Part shown: piece after piece, positions 41,472 to 50,192 of the stretch
How positions within the stretch are numbered: the stretch's first letter is position 1
How the letters are laid out: the number at the start of each line of letters is the position of its first letter
Source of the DNA: Pedobacter cryoconitis
GTDB lineage: Bacteria > Bacteroidota > Bacteroidia > Sphingobacteriales > Sphingobacteriaceae
Reading direction: 5' to 3'
NCBI RefSeq assembly: GCF_003259615.1
Contig: NZ_QLLR01000001.1
Span: 484,782 to 548,781, forward strand
DNA length: 64,000 bases
Notes under the pieces: model-generated
Databases searched by the model: none
Seen by the model: only the letters and a program-made list of their open reading frames with translations
What the model was told of the DNA's origin: nothing
Translations under genes and position numbers: made by a program

Positions 41472-42788
41472 TTGGCTGCAGAACAACAAAAAAAAGCCGT
41501 TAAGGGATTTAACGTCTCCAAATTATTACTCATCTTAGGCCTGGGTCTGCTTTTGGTTGGCGAAGGCTATTTTGGTTTCCGGTTACACACACTTTCAAAT
41601 CAGCAGGAAGAAATCAAAGAAGATTATTCCGATCTTAATAACATCACTTTCGGGCTGTTTTCAGTCGATCAATGGCATGACAAGGTAGCGGGCATTATTA
41701 ACCACCAGGTCCGTCATTTTACCATGACCCCGAAACAAAAAAAGCAGCTTCAGGTAGAAGTTGAACAAATCGTCCTGGCATTAATCAACAAAGCAGAAGC
41801 GCTGGTTAATAAACCACAAAAATCTATAGGTGGGAAGTTGAAGAAACTGGCCGTCAAAACATTTGTAAACACTGATAAAATTAAAGCTCAGGCTCCTGAG
41901 TTTGCTAAAACTATCATCGCCAAGATAGATAACCCGAAAAGTAAAAAGCAGCTGAGTGCAATGGCAATGGGGAAATTCACTGCGATTGAGAAAACTGACA
42001 GTACGACAAAGGCAAATAACATGGCGATCAGTAAAATGTATCGTAAGTATCATGTTTCTACTCGTGATGAATTTAATGATAAGCTTACGGCATCATTAAA
42101 CAGCATCAGGACGGTTACTTATAATTATTCTTTTGGGATGCTTGGCTGCATCGCGATCGTGTTATCGTTATGGTGGATATTCCGGAAAAAAGTAGAGCTT
42201 CACGCTATCCTCTTTGTCATGTCGCTAATGTTTGCGTTTGTTCTGCTGGCAGTGGGTTTAACTGCATCCATGATAGAAGTTGATGCACGTATCAAATCGC
42301 TTGACTGTGTATTATTAGGGGAACATGTGATTTTCAAAAACCAGGTATTGTTCTTTCAAAGTAAAAGTATCCTTGATGTCGTAGAAGTTTTGGTAAAGCA
42401 GCCTGCTATTGATTCCATACTTGTCGGCATCTTAATCCTCGTTTTCAGCATCTTGTTTCCGATCATGAAATTAAGCTCTACTGGTATCCATTTGTTAAGT
42501 AAAAGGAAGCTGGCTGAAAATAAATTCATCAAATACTTCGCGTTTCAATCGGGTAAATGGAGTATGGCAGACGTGATTGTCATTGCCATATTGATGACCT
42601 ATATAGGTTTAAATGGTTTATTAGAGAGCCAATTGTCAAGCCTCAACATTCAAAGTGATTTTTTAACTATCCTCACGACTAACAATACGGCTTTACAGCC
42701 TGGCTATATCATATTCATCAGTTTTGTATTGTACGGGCTCATTTTGTCCACCATCCTGAAGTTTATAACACCGTATGATTCGCATTAA
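41472..42788 (+). CDS. PqiA-like membrane protein with extra N-terminal domain, copy 1
   Basis: 438 residues. One membrane helix at about 17-36, a soluble domain of about 170 residues (KEDYSDLNNITFGLFSVDQWHDKV...), then helices near 222-235, 243-268, 310-332, 354-376 and 405-428. The second part, especially QSGKWSMADVIVIAILMTYIGL, follows paraquat-inducible protein A (PqiA), which pairs with MCE lipid-transport proteins in Proteobacteria. No MCE gene is near. The start is TTG at 41472, and the alignment with copy 2 supports it, since an ATG nearby is out of frame. The function is unknown. Confidence 0.7.
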   Translation: MAAEQQKKAVKGFNVSKLLLILGLGLLLVGEGYFGFRLHTLSNQQEEIKEDYSDLNNITFGLFSVDQWHDKVAGIINHQVRHFTMTPKQKKQLQVEVEQIVLALINKAEALVNKPQKSIGGKLKKLAVKTFVNTDKIKAQAPEFAKTIIAKIDNPKSKKQLSAMAMGKFTAIEKTDSTTKANNMAISKMYRKYHVSTRDEFNDKLTASLNSIRTVTYNYSFGMLGCIAIVLSLWWIFRKKVELHAILFVMSLMFAFVLLAVGLTASMIEVDARIKSLDCVLLGEHVIFKNQVLFFQSKSILDVVEVLVKQPAIDSILVGILILVFSILFPIMKLSSTGIHLLSKRKLAENKFIKYFAFQSGKWSMADVIVIAILMTYIGLNGLLESQLSSLNIQSDFLTILTTNNTALQPGYIIFISFVLYGLILSTILKFITPYDSH

Positions 42789-42826
42789 AAGCTATCAAAT
42801 TCATAAGCTAATTAATTAATATATTG

Positions 42827-44170
42827 ATGACTCAGCAAAAAAATATAACGGTTAAAAAATACGGCCTGCCTAATCTGATACTTATTCTTGGATTAAGTAT
42901 ACTACTTTGTGGAGAAGCTTATTTCGGTTATCGCCTGCATACAGATTCAATGGAACAGGAGCAGATTAAAGAGGATTACAGTATGTCGAATAATATCACA
43001 TTCGGACTGTTTTCTGTTGATCAGTGGCGCGACAGGATGATTGAGGTTGTCAATCACCAGGTGCATGATTTTACAATGACGAGCGCACAAAAGAAAGATT
43101 TGCAGAAAGAAGTGGAGGAAGAGCTTCATGGTCTGATCGCCAAGGCAGTTGCGGAGATTAACAAACCACAAAAATCTTTAGGCGGCAAATTGAAAAAACT
43201 CGCATTTAATAGCTTTGTGGATGCCGATGATATACAAGCACAGGTGCCATCTTTTGCAAAAACAATCATTGATAAGGTGAATAGCCCTGCAAGTCATAAG
43301 AGGTTAAAGAGTATTGCTACCAGTAAAATTGATCAGCTTGCGGATCAAACTTATGATAGTACTTCTGTTGCTAATATTGCGGTTACAAAACACCTGTATA
43401 AAAAGTACCATGTTTCTAACACAGCTGATTTTAATCGGGAGATTAATTCCCGGTTAGCGGCCATTCGGACTGTGACCTACAATTATGCTTATGCTATGCT
43501 GGGCTGCGTTTTGGTTGCACTTGGTTTATGGTGGCTCATGAGAAAGCAGGTACAGTTGCAGACCACACTTTTTGTTATGTCGCTATTGTTCGCTTTTATC
43601 TTGTTAGCGGTAGGTATAACAGCCTCTATTATAGAGGTTGATGCGCGTATAGAAACACTGAATTTTATGTTATTGGGTGAGAAGGTTACTTTTGAGAATC
43701 AGGTGTTATTCTTCCAGAGTAAAAGTATATTGGACATCGTTGAGGTATTAGTAAAGCAGCCTAAGCCCGATGCGATTGTGGTAGGTATATTAATGTTCGT
43801 CTTCATCATTATCCTGCCTGTTTTAAGACTGATTGCTAAGGGTATTCATTTGTTAAGCGGCAAAAAATTAGCCGAAAACAGAGTGGTAAGATATTTGACA
43901 TTCGAGTCTGGTAAATGGGATATGGCGGATGTAATGGTCGTAGGTATTTTGATGACCTATATTGGCTTAAACGGAATTTTAAAGAGCCAGTTGTCGAATT
44001 TGAATATCCATAACAGTTTGTTAACGACCACAACGGTAAATGATACTTCTTTACAACCTGGTTATTTCATATTTGTAGTTTACGTAATGTTTGAAATGTT
44101 GTTGTCATATATTTTGAAGCGAATGACAAATGATGAGGTGAGCGATCAGGAGAGTGATCCTATGAGTTAA
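42827..44170 (+). CDS. PqiA-like membrane protein with extra N-terminal domain, copy 2
   Basis: 447 residues from ATG 42827. It is a close paralogue of the gene before it, alignable throughout (for example EDYSMSNNITFGLFSVDQWRD, KPQKSLGGKLKKLAF, KNQVLFFQSKSILD against ENQVLFFQSKSILD, ESGKWDMADVMVVGILMTYIGLNG). It lies 38 bases downstream in the same direction, so it is a tandem duplication and perhaps a heteromeric complex. A C-terminal Glu/Asp/Ser-rich tail is unique to this copy. Confidence 0.7.
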   Translation: MTQQKNITVKKYGLPNLILILGLSILLCGEAYFGYRLHTDSMEQEQIKEDYSMSNNITFGLFSVDQWRDRMIEVVNHQVHDFTMTSAQKKDLQKEVEEELHGLIAKAVAEINKPQKSLGGKLKKLAFNSFVDADDIQAQVPSFAKTIIDKVNSPASHKRLKSIATSKIDQLADQTYDSTSVANIAVTKHLYKKYHVSNTADFNREINSRLAAIRTVTYNYAYAMLGCVLVALGLWWLMRKQVQLQTTLFVMSLLFAFILLAVGITASIIEVDARIETLNFMLLGEKVTFENQVLFFQSKSILDIVEVLVKQPKPDAIVVGILMFVFIIILPVLRLIAKGIHLLSGKKLAENRVVRYLTFESGKWDMADVMVVGILMTYIGLNGILKSQLSNLNIHNSLLTTTTVNDTSLQPGYFIFVVYVMFEMLLSYILKRMTNDEVSDQESDPMS

Positions 44171-44257
44171 ACTGCTTATTTTTTTAACGCCAATCTTTTA
44201 CTATTCCCAATTTCTTGTCTGCAGTTCAGTGATACAGATATGCTCAGGAACAATACA

Positions 44258-44297
44258 AATACAATAGCAGGGCCCTTTCCTGCCATTGTATTGTTTT
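44258..44297. terminator. bidirectional terminator
   Basis: AATACAATAGCAGG and CCTGCCATTGTATT (one G-T pair) form a 14-bp stem followed by TTTT, between the convergent PqiA-like and SDR genes. Confidence 0.78.
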
Positions 44298-44323
44298 ACA
44301 ATTTCATAAAATACTTTTTAGAA

Positions 44324-45076
44324 TTATAAATCTCTCAAACCACCGTCCAGCAACAATTCAGCACCCAGCATAAATGCAGAGTCATCGGAAGCCAGGTAAA
44401 GCGCAGCGGCTGCCAGCTCTTCAGGAGTACCTATACGTTTAAGAGGGGTAAAATTACCGAACGATTCCTTCATTGCTTTTGCGTCCTCAGCATTGGTCGT
44501 AATTGTATTGAATACAGGTGTATCAACCGGACCAGGAGTTAAGGTATTCACACGAATTTTACGTTCCAGCAGATCAGCAGAAAAGCTTCTTGCCAATGAG
44601 CGTACAGCAGCTTTAGTTGCTGAGTAAGCTGCATGATTGGGCATACCTTTTCCATTTACAGTTGAAGATACCAGCACAACTGAAGCACCGTCTTTTAACA
44701 CTGGAAGTGCCTTTTGAACAGAGAAGAATGCGCCTTTGAAGTTAATGTCGCTTACTTTATCAAATTGCTCTTCGGTAAAATCTGCTAATGGGCCAAGTAT
44801 GTATACACCTGCGTTAACGATCAGTATATCTACTTTTCCAAATTTCTCTTCCACGGTCTGGTAGATCCTGGTAAGATCGTTTAAGTTGGAAACGTCACCT
44901 TGAATACCCAGTCCGTTTGGACCAATTGCCACCAAGGCTTCGTTAATAGTTGCCTGATTACGGCCAGTGATGGCCACTCTGGCACCCTCTTCTGCAAAAC
45001 GTTTTGCTATTCCTAATCCGATACCGCTGCTACCCCCAGTAACAACAGCTACTTTATCTTTTAATTTTTGTGACAT
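44324..45076 (-). CDS. short-chain dehydrogenase/reductase
   Basis: A 250-residue SDR of the classical family. NAD(P)-binding TGGSSGIGLGIAKRF near 14, VNAG near 88, catalytic Ser in VLVSSTVNG near 139, and YSATKAAVRSL with the Tyr/Lys pair near 153-157. The LTPGPVDTPVF stretch follows. NADP is suggested by RNQ after beta-2. The substrate is unknown. It faces the Crp-like regulator 83 bases upstream on the same strand, which may control it. Confidence 0.9.
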   Translation of the reverse strand: MSQKLKDKVAVVTGGSSGIGLGIAKRFAEEGARVAITGRNQATINEALVAIGPNGLGIQGDVSNLNDLTRIYQTVEEKFGKVDILIVNAGVYILGPLADFTEEQFDKVSDINFKGAFFSVQKALPVLKDGASVVLVSSTVNGKGMPNHAAYSATKAAVRSLARSFSADLLERKIRVNTLTPGPVDTPVFNTITTNAEDAKAMKESFGNFTPLKRIGTPEELAAAALYLASDDSAFMLGAELLLDGGLRDL

Positions 45077-45159
45077 TTCTTGATGTTTTTATAACACAAA
45101 GTTGCCGGGAAGCCGTTAAAAAAAAGATGAACTATCTTATGAAATATAGGTGAACCAGT

Positions 45160-45747
45160 TTACTTTTTTCTGACTTTGTCGTTGCGGATCTTGGATAAAA
45201 ACTCCCTGGTCATATTCAGATATGACGCTAAGGCATATTGTGGAAGGCGTTGAGTGACTTTAGGGAATTTTTCAACGAATTCGGTATACCGCTGTTCTGC
45301 ATTTTGTGTAAGATTTGCGATAATACGGCGGGCATAGAAAGCGGTTGATTTTTCAGCCATTATACGAAATAGCGTTTCGAGTTCGTGACTGGATGCTTTC
45401 AATTGCTGTTCAGTATCGTGATCGATCTGTAATACCAGGCTATCTTCCAGGGCAACTACAAATTGCGTTGCCGGGGATTGATAGATATAGCTATTGTAAT
45501 CTGAAATCCACCAATCTTCTATAGCAAACTGGATAGTATGATCGTTGCCTTTTTCATCAATTACGTAAGCACGAAATGCACCTTTTAATATATAAAACCG
45601 ATATTTAGCTATAAAACCGGGCTGAATAACAAACTGTTTCTTACTCACTTTTATTAATTTAAAAGCAGCCACAAGATTTCCCAGGTTCTCAGGAGAAAGT
45701 TTGATTTTCCCGGATACATTTTCAATAAAGGGATCGATATTTTCCAT
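45160..45747 (-). CDS. Crp/Fnr-family transcription regulator
   Basis: 195 residues. An N-terminal cyclic-nucleotide-binding-like beta roll (about 20-115, FVIQPGFIAKYRFYILKGAFRAYVIDEKGNDHTIQFAIEDWW), a long dimer helix, and a short C-terminal helix-turn-helix (LPQYALASYLNMTREFLSKIRND). The glycine-rich cAMP contact residues are not conserved, as is usual in Bacteroidota one-domain members of unknown ligand. The SDR downstream is a likely target. Confidence 0.88.
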   Translation of the reverse strand: MENIDPFIENVSGKIKLSPENLGNLVAAFKLIKVSKKQFVIQPGFIAKYRFYILKGAFRAYVIDEKGNDHTIQFAIEDWWISDYNSYIYQSPATQFVVALEDSLVLQIDHDTEQQLKASSHELETLFRIMAEKSTAFYARRIIANLTQNAEQRYTEFVEKFPKVTQRLPQYALASYLNMTREFLSKIRNDKVRKK

Positions 45748-45985
45748 TTTGTTTTTCTTGTGATTGCGATAAATAAATTGGATAAGTTATAGCAGATCAG
45801 ATCTACAAATTACACCATATTGTTTTAAATATCACCTGTCAGTTGGTGAATTTTGACGACGAAATGAATAATTAAATTTTGCAATATCATTATATCTGAA
45901 ATTATCAAATTATTCATATTTACGGGAACCCAGAATTTTGAGTTATCAAACAGTTGTATTTTGCTCAAAGTTTAAAAACAAAATT

Positions 45986-46333
45986 ATGGGATTATTAATG
46001 GCTTGGTTTCTTGGCGCTATAATAGCCGCGGCTATAGCAGATAACAGACAGATTGGAGCAGGATGGGCATTTTTCATAGCCTTGATCTTAAGTCCTGTTA
46101 TTGGAATCATAGTAGCTTTAGCATCATCGAAGAATATTGACGTGGAGTTGAAGAATAAATTGATTTCAACTCAGGATAACTTTATAAATAGAAATAATCA
46201 AACAAAGTTGACTACAGCAGAAGAGATAAAGCAGTACAAGACTCTTCTAGATGAAGGAGTTATAACATCCCAGGAATTTGAAGTAAAGAAAAAACAACTT
46301 TTAGGTATATACCGTCCTCCAGGTGGAAATTGA
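45986..46333 (+). CDS. small membrane protein with C-terminal SHOCT-like domain
   Basis: 115 residues from ATG 45986; an earlier TTG at 45938 is less likely. Two hydrophobic segments (MGLLMAWFLGAIIAAAIA and GWAFFIALILSPVIGIIVALA) precede a short helical C-terminal part, TTAEEIKQYKTLLDEGVITSQEFEVKKKQLLG, which matches the SHOCT oligomerisation motif. The function is not known. It opens a low-GC accessory strip running to ssrA. Confidence 0.72.
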   Translation: MGLLMAWFLGAIIAAAIADNRQIGAGWAFFIALILSPVIGIIVALASSKNIDVELKNKLISTQDNFINRNNQTKLTTAEEIKQYKTLLDEGVITSQEFEVKKKQLLGIYRPPGGN

Positions 46334-46552
46334 TCCTAAATCAGAATCTCCTTTAAGATAATGAGCAGGTAAATTAAAAATGAGAGCTATTTATGGTTTA
46401 TTATAACTGGCAAATGTAAACTACAAGTTGCAGGGAGCATATTAATATCATGTAATACACCAAGTACAAGTAACCATAACTTTAAAAGAGATTTGCAATT
46501 AAGTGAAAAAGCTATATTATAAGATACAAAATCAAAGAGTAACAGCATCAAT

Positions 46553-47014
46553 ATGAAATTGAAACACTACATAGTCTTCTATTCAATTATAATCATCATT
46601 ATATTATTATGTTGCATAATCTTATTTTTCAATAGCAGAGTAGACGACGTTCATCTAAAAAAGGAAAATGAAATATCAGAAACTGTCACCGAATCACTCG
46701 ACAGCACTACATTTGAAAATGATACTGCGTCTGGCCCAATCACGTATACACCACCACAGGAAGCACAACAGCCAGCTAATCAAGAGTATTTTTCTGGTTG
46801 GGACGGATCCAATCCGGAATTTGTTGCAGCTATAAAAAATAGAATGAATGATCCTGATAGTTTTGAACACATTGAAACCACATATAATGATAAAGGTGAT
46901 TACTTAGAAATTAAAATGAAGTATAGAGGTAAAAATTCATATAACGCAACAATTAGAAATATTAACATATGTAATTTCGATAAGTCAACTAGAACAGTGA
47001 CAGCAATAGATTAA
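46553..47014 (+). CDS. small single-pass membrane protein, unknown
   Basis: 153 residues. A strongly hydrophobic N-terminal helix (YSIIIIIILLCCIILFF) is followed by an acidic, Thr/Ser/Pro-rich linker and a compact C-terminal domain beginning FSGWDGSNPEFVAAIKNRMNDPDSFEHIETTY and ending in KYRGKNSYNATIRN. The pattern NDPDSFEHxET recurs in small Bacteroidota and phage-region proteins of unknown function. There is no partner gene. Confidence 0.6.
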   Translation: MKLKHYIVFYSIIIIIILLCCIILFFNSRVDDVHLKKENEISETVTESLDSTTFENDTASGPITYTPPQEAQQPANQEYFSGWDGSNPEFVAAIKNRMNDPDSFEHIETTYNDKGDYLEIKMKYRGKNSYNATIRNINICNFDKSTRTVTAID

Positions 47015-47016
47015 GC

Positions 47017-47241
47017 GAACTGCCCAAAATTGGTAGTCAGGATTTAAATAAAATCTCTAGAAACCCTTACACTAAGATTGAGTTTACAATGAAAGAGTTG
47101 GATATAAGCAGAATTATTGCTACACGTTATTTTGATCAGCTTACCAGTACAGGCTTTCTACATAAAGAAAAACTATGGAAGGATAATTATTACCTTAATA
47201 AAAGTCTCCTCGATTTTATGGCAGATATAAATGCCAAATAA
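47017..47241 (+). pseudogene. C-terminal remnant of a Fic-family protein
   Basis: An open stretch of 74 codons without a start, reading ELPKIGSQDLNKISRNPYTKIEF... to ...NYYLNKSLLDFMADINAK. This is the winged-helix end typical of SoFic-type Fic proteins (NPYTKIEF, SRIIATRYFDQLTSTGFL). The catalytic Fic core is missing. It lies just before the first ssrA-like repeat and a complete, different Fic gene. It is probably the stump left when a neighbouring element replaced the rest of the gene. Confidence 0.75.
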
Positions 47242-47280
47242 TTATCATGTATAGAATTACCAAATTAATGAACCAATAAA

Positions 47281-47396
47281 AAAGGCCTTTGAGAGTATTT
47301 CAAAGGCCTTAGTGGAGCTGAGGATGATTTAAACGAACCCTTTATACGGCTTTTGATGCTGGTAAGGGCGGTTAGTGAGGAAAATGTTTTGGTAAA
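47281..47396. repeat. degenerate tmRNA 3'-end plus terminator, copy A
   Basis: A hairpin (47281-47310, AAGGCCTTTGA with its complement) is followed by an 85-base unit at 47312-47396 starting GTGGAGCTGAGG. It matches copy B (49348-49432) at about 80 of 85 positions. Its first 30 bases resemble the real tmRNA 3' end at 50192 (GTGGAGCCGAAGG, then CGAACCCTT), which has the same kind of hairpin before it. It is probably a decayed attachment site. Confidence 0.7.
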
Positions 47397-47677
47397 AAAG
47401 TATTGAAAATGGAAGTACATTTTGATCTCTTTTTCAGAGGCAAAGGGGATTTTATCGACCCTTATTTGTTTAAAATTATAGAATACTTAAATTTCTCATG
47501 TAAAGAGTTTATACATGAGAAGCTTATCATGTATAAAATATCCAGAAGTCTTTACATGATACAAGTTTGAGCCTGTACCAGATGTGATAAACCATACGAT
47601 ACTGTGTTGAAAACCAGTAAAATGTAGCTATGAACGTGCTGCATTTGTGCTGATTTCAGAATCATAAGTTTTAATAT
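47397..47677. repeat. paired inverted repeats with CATGTA half-sites, in a gene-free stretch
   Basis: TTCTCATGTA (47493-47502) faces TACATGAGAA (47512-47521), and TATCATGTA (47525-47533) faces TACATGATA (47553-47561). All arms are perfect. Four half-sites within 70 bases suggest a protein-binding cluster (recombinase arm sites or a regulator of the Fic gene). Nothing else was found in 47397-47677. Confidence 0.5.
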
Positions 47678-49267
47678 ATGCGAAATCCCCTTCGTTTCCT
47701 ATATTTGAATAATCAAAATTCACAAATGGCGTCAAATAATAATCATTTTTCACAAAAAATAACTGTTTTTCATGAAAGAACCGCTCCTGAAGAGGGATCG
47801 ATAGTCGGTTATGCCGCTTTGATTGGTTTCTTTAAGTTAGAAGTGCCATTGCCCGACAGACTAGCATTAATAAGTCAGAAGCACAAGCAATATGAAACGC
47901 AAGAATGGATTGTCTTTACGCCGAGACATCAGCCTGAGGAATCATTAATGGGGCATTTGACATTTGCTTTGAAATATGAAGGTATAGAGTTAGGTGTATT
48001 AAAAAAAATATTTGCATCGGTTGCCCCTATTGATATAGAATCTATTATTTCACTTGAACCTACGGGACAATACAGTAAAAGAATATGGTTTTTATACGAA
48101 TGGCTAATGGGAGTCAATTTAGATTTGAAGGATTTGTCGGCTGGTAATTATGTTGATTTGGTAGATACAAAGCTACAATTTGGCAGCCATCCCCTTCCCT
48201 CAAAAAGACATCGTATTCGGAATAACCTTCCTGGAGTGCGGGAATTTTGTCCTCTTGTTCGCAAAACCTCCTTCCTTAAAAATTTAATTGAATTGGATTT
48301 AGCACAGCAGATAAAAGTTATCATTGGAAAAATTCATCCAGATGTAATGGCTAGAACAGCGGCTTTTCTTTTGCTTAAGGATTCAAAAGCATCTTATGCT
48401 ATAGAGGGAGAAAAGCCTCCACAAAACCGTGCTCAAAGATGGGGACGGGCAATTGGACAAGCTGGGCTTAAACCTATAGATAAAAATGAACTGCTCAGAC
48501 TACAGGAAATTGTGATTGATAATTCCAGATTTACTAAAATGGGATGGCGTACAGATGAAGGTTTTATCGGAGAACATGACAGAAGGTATGGAACGCCAAT
48601 CCCAGATCACTTATCTTCTAAATGGCAAGACGTTAGTTCACTTATACAAGGCCTGATTGACACTGATCAAAAATTGGAGAAGGACGATTCATTTGACGCC
48701 GTAGTTGCCGCAGCAATGATCGCTTTTGGATTTGTGTTTATTCATCCATTCGTAGATGGTAATGGAAGGATACATAGATATCTCATACATCATGTCCTAC
48801 TCAGAAAGGAATACGTTTCTAAAGGAATTATTTTTCCGGTTTCTGCAATAATCCTAAATGAATTGGATGAATACCGTCGCGTCTTAGAAAACTATTCAAA
48901 ACCACGTCTTGATCAAATAGACTGGAAACCAACCCGAGATAACAATGTAGAAATACTAAACGATACAATTGATCTATACCGATATTTTGATGCAACTAAA
49001 CAAGCGGAATTTTTATATAAGTGCGTTTTACAAACTGTAGAAAAGACAATCCCTGAGGAAGTCTCCTATCTTGAAAAATACGATCTGATGAAGGAATATT
49101 TAGATGATCATTTTGAGATGCCGGATAAGATTGTTGCACTTCTTGTACGTTTTCTTGAACAAAACAATGGCGAGTTGTCTGAGAGAGCAAAAACAAAGGA
49201 ATTTCAAGAATTAAAAAACGAGGAAATTATTGTTATTGAAAACAAGTATAAGGAGATTTTCGGATAG
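47678..49267 (+). CDS. Fic-family protein (probable AMP transferase) with inhibitory motif
   Basis: A 529-residue protein. The Fic catalytic loop is HPFVDGNGRIHR (about 359-370), the complete HPFxxGNGRxxR. An N-terminal inhibitory helix motif S-Y-A-I-E-G near 240-245 fits [S/T]xxxE[G/N], the class where the inhibitor is on the N-terminal side of the same chain. The N-terminal 190 residues are unrecognised and may be a target-binding part. The reaction is transfer of AMP to a protein Ser, Thr or Tyr. Flanked by the two ssrA-like repeats, it is mobile cargo. Met at 47726 is an alternative start. Confidence 0.87.
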   Translation: MRNPLRFLYLNNQNSQMASNNNHFSQKITVFHERTAPEEGSIVGYAALIGFFKLEVPLPDRLALISQKHKQYETQEWIVFTPRHQPEESLMGHLTFALKYEGIELGVLKKIFASVAPIDIESIISLEPTGQYSKRIWFLYEWLMGVNLDLKDLSAGNYVDLVDTKLQFGSHPLPSKRHRIRNNLPGVREFCPLVRKTSFLKNLIELDLAQQIKVIIGKIHPDVMARTAAFLLLKDSKASYAIEGEKPPQNRAQRWGRAIGQAGLKPIDKNELLRLQEIVIDNSRFTKMGWRTDEGFIGEHDRRYGTPIPDHLSSKWQDVSSLIQGLIDTDQKLEKDDSFDAVVAAAMIAFGFVFIHPFVDGNGRIHRYLIHHVLLRKEYVSKGIIFPVSAIILNELDEYRRVLENYSKPRLDQIDWKPTRDNNVEILNDTIDLYRYFDATKQAEFLYKCVLQTVEKTIPEEVSYLEKYDLMKEYLDDHFEMPDKIVALLVRFLEQNNGELSERAKTKEFQELKNEEIIVIENKYKEIFG

Positions 49268-49311
49268 TAATTATCGAATAATAACACACTATAAACGCAC
49301 CTTCAAACATT

Positions 49312-49432
49312 AAAAAAACGCCTCTAAGATGACCTCAGAGGCGTTTTGTGGAGTTGAGGATGATTTAAATGAACCCTTTGTGCGGCTTTTGATGCTGGTA
49401 AGGGCGGTTAATGAGGAAAATGTTTTGGTAAA
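49312..49432. repeat. degenerate tmRNA 3'-end plus terminator, copy B
   Basis: The hairpin AAACGCCTCT...AGAGGCGTTT (49312-49347) is followed by an 85-base unit (49348-49432) that repeats copy A at 47312 with about five differences, then by sequence without a gene up to 49649. Its start, GTGGAGTTGAGG...GAACCCTTTG, resembles the tmRNA 3' end. Copies A and B enclose the Fic gene. Confidence 0.7.
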
Positions 49433-49649
49433 TTTTGTGGAAGAAAAAATTGAATATTGATCTGTTTTGAGAGTTAAGAGGGATCATGTCGAACCCAATT
49501 TGCCAGAATAATGTGTGATCATATCTGAGTACATAATTCTCTTTATCACATAAGAAGAGAGACAATATTTTTACGCAGCCTCTGATAATAATTAATCTGC
49601 CATATTCTATGTAATTTTGGTAAAAGTATTTGCTTCCAATTAACTTAAT

Positions 49650-50149
49650 ATGCTAGAAAAACAATTTACAGAGGTTATTCAATTTATTAAACAGGCCAGA
49701 TTCAATGCTATCAAATCTGTTAATACAGAACTAATAGATCTTACTGGAAAATTGGGGAATATATTAGTAAAAAGATTGAAACTGCTGAATGGGGTCAATC
49801 GATTGTAGATCAATTGGCCAAATACTTAAATCGAAACGAGCCGGATTTAAAAGGATTTTCTAACAAAAACCTTTGGAGAATGAAGCAGTTCTATGAAAGC
49901 TATAAGGATTCGCCAAAACTCTCAACACTGTTGAGAGAAATAAGCTGGTCACATAATTTATCTATATTCTCTAGATGTAAAACTACTGAAGAAAGAGAAT
50001 TCTATCTGAGAATAGCTAAAAATGAGAACTATAGTTTTAGGGAACTTGAACGCCAGATTACATCTGGTATATTTGAAAGAACTATGATAGGAAATTCAAA
50101 AGTCTCAACGGCGTTGACGTATCCATTTTCCAAGTTAACAATACTATAA
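49650..50149 (+). pseudogene. broken DUF1016 (YhcG-like) nuclease gene
   Basis: ATG 49650 opens MLEKQFTEVIQFIKQARFNAIKSVN..., which loses frame at 49741-49742. The other frame continues YWKIGEYISKKIETAEWGQSIVDQLAKYL and LKGFSNKNLWRMKQFYESYK, the DUF1016 N-terminal helical domain. One extra T restores the frame. The product also ends at about 165 residues, lacking the C-terminal PD-(D/E)XK nuclease of full-length (about 350) members. So there are two lesions, and it is certainly non-functional as a nuclease. It lies between repeat B and ssrA. Confidence 0.8.
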
Positions 50150-50157
50150 AAAGCATT

Positions 50158-50189
50158 AAAAAAGGCCTCTGAGATAATCTCAGAGGCCT
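50158..50189 (-). terminator. terminator of ssrA
   Basis: AGGCCTCTGAGA and TCTCAGAGGCCT form a perfect 12-bp stem with a TAA loop. On the minus strand it is followed by a U-run, right after the tmRNA 3' end. Confidence 0.9.
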
Positions 50190-50192
50190 GTG

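Noticed and set aside
49365..49565. Minus-strand open frame of 66 codons over repeat B
   Set aside because: It lies over the ssrA-like repeat, and copy A does not keep the frame. No domain was recognised.
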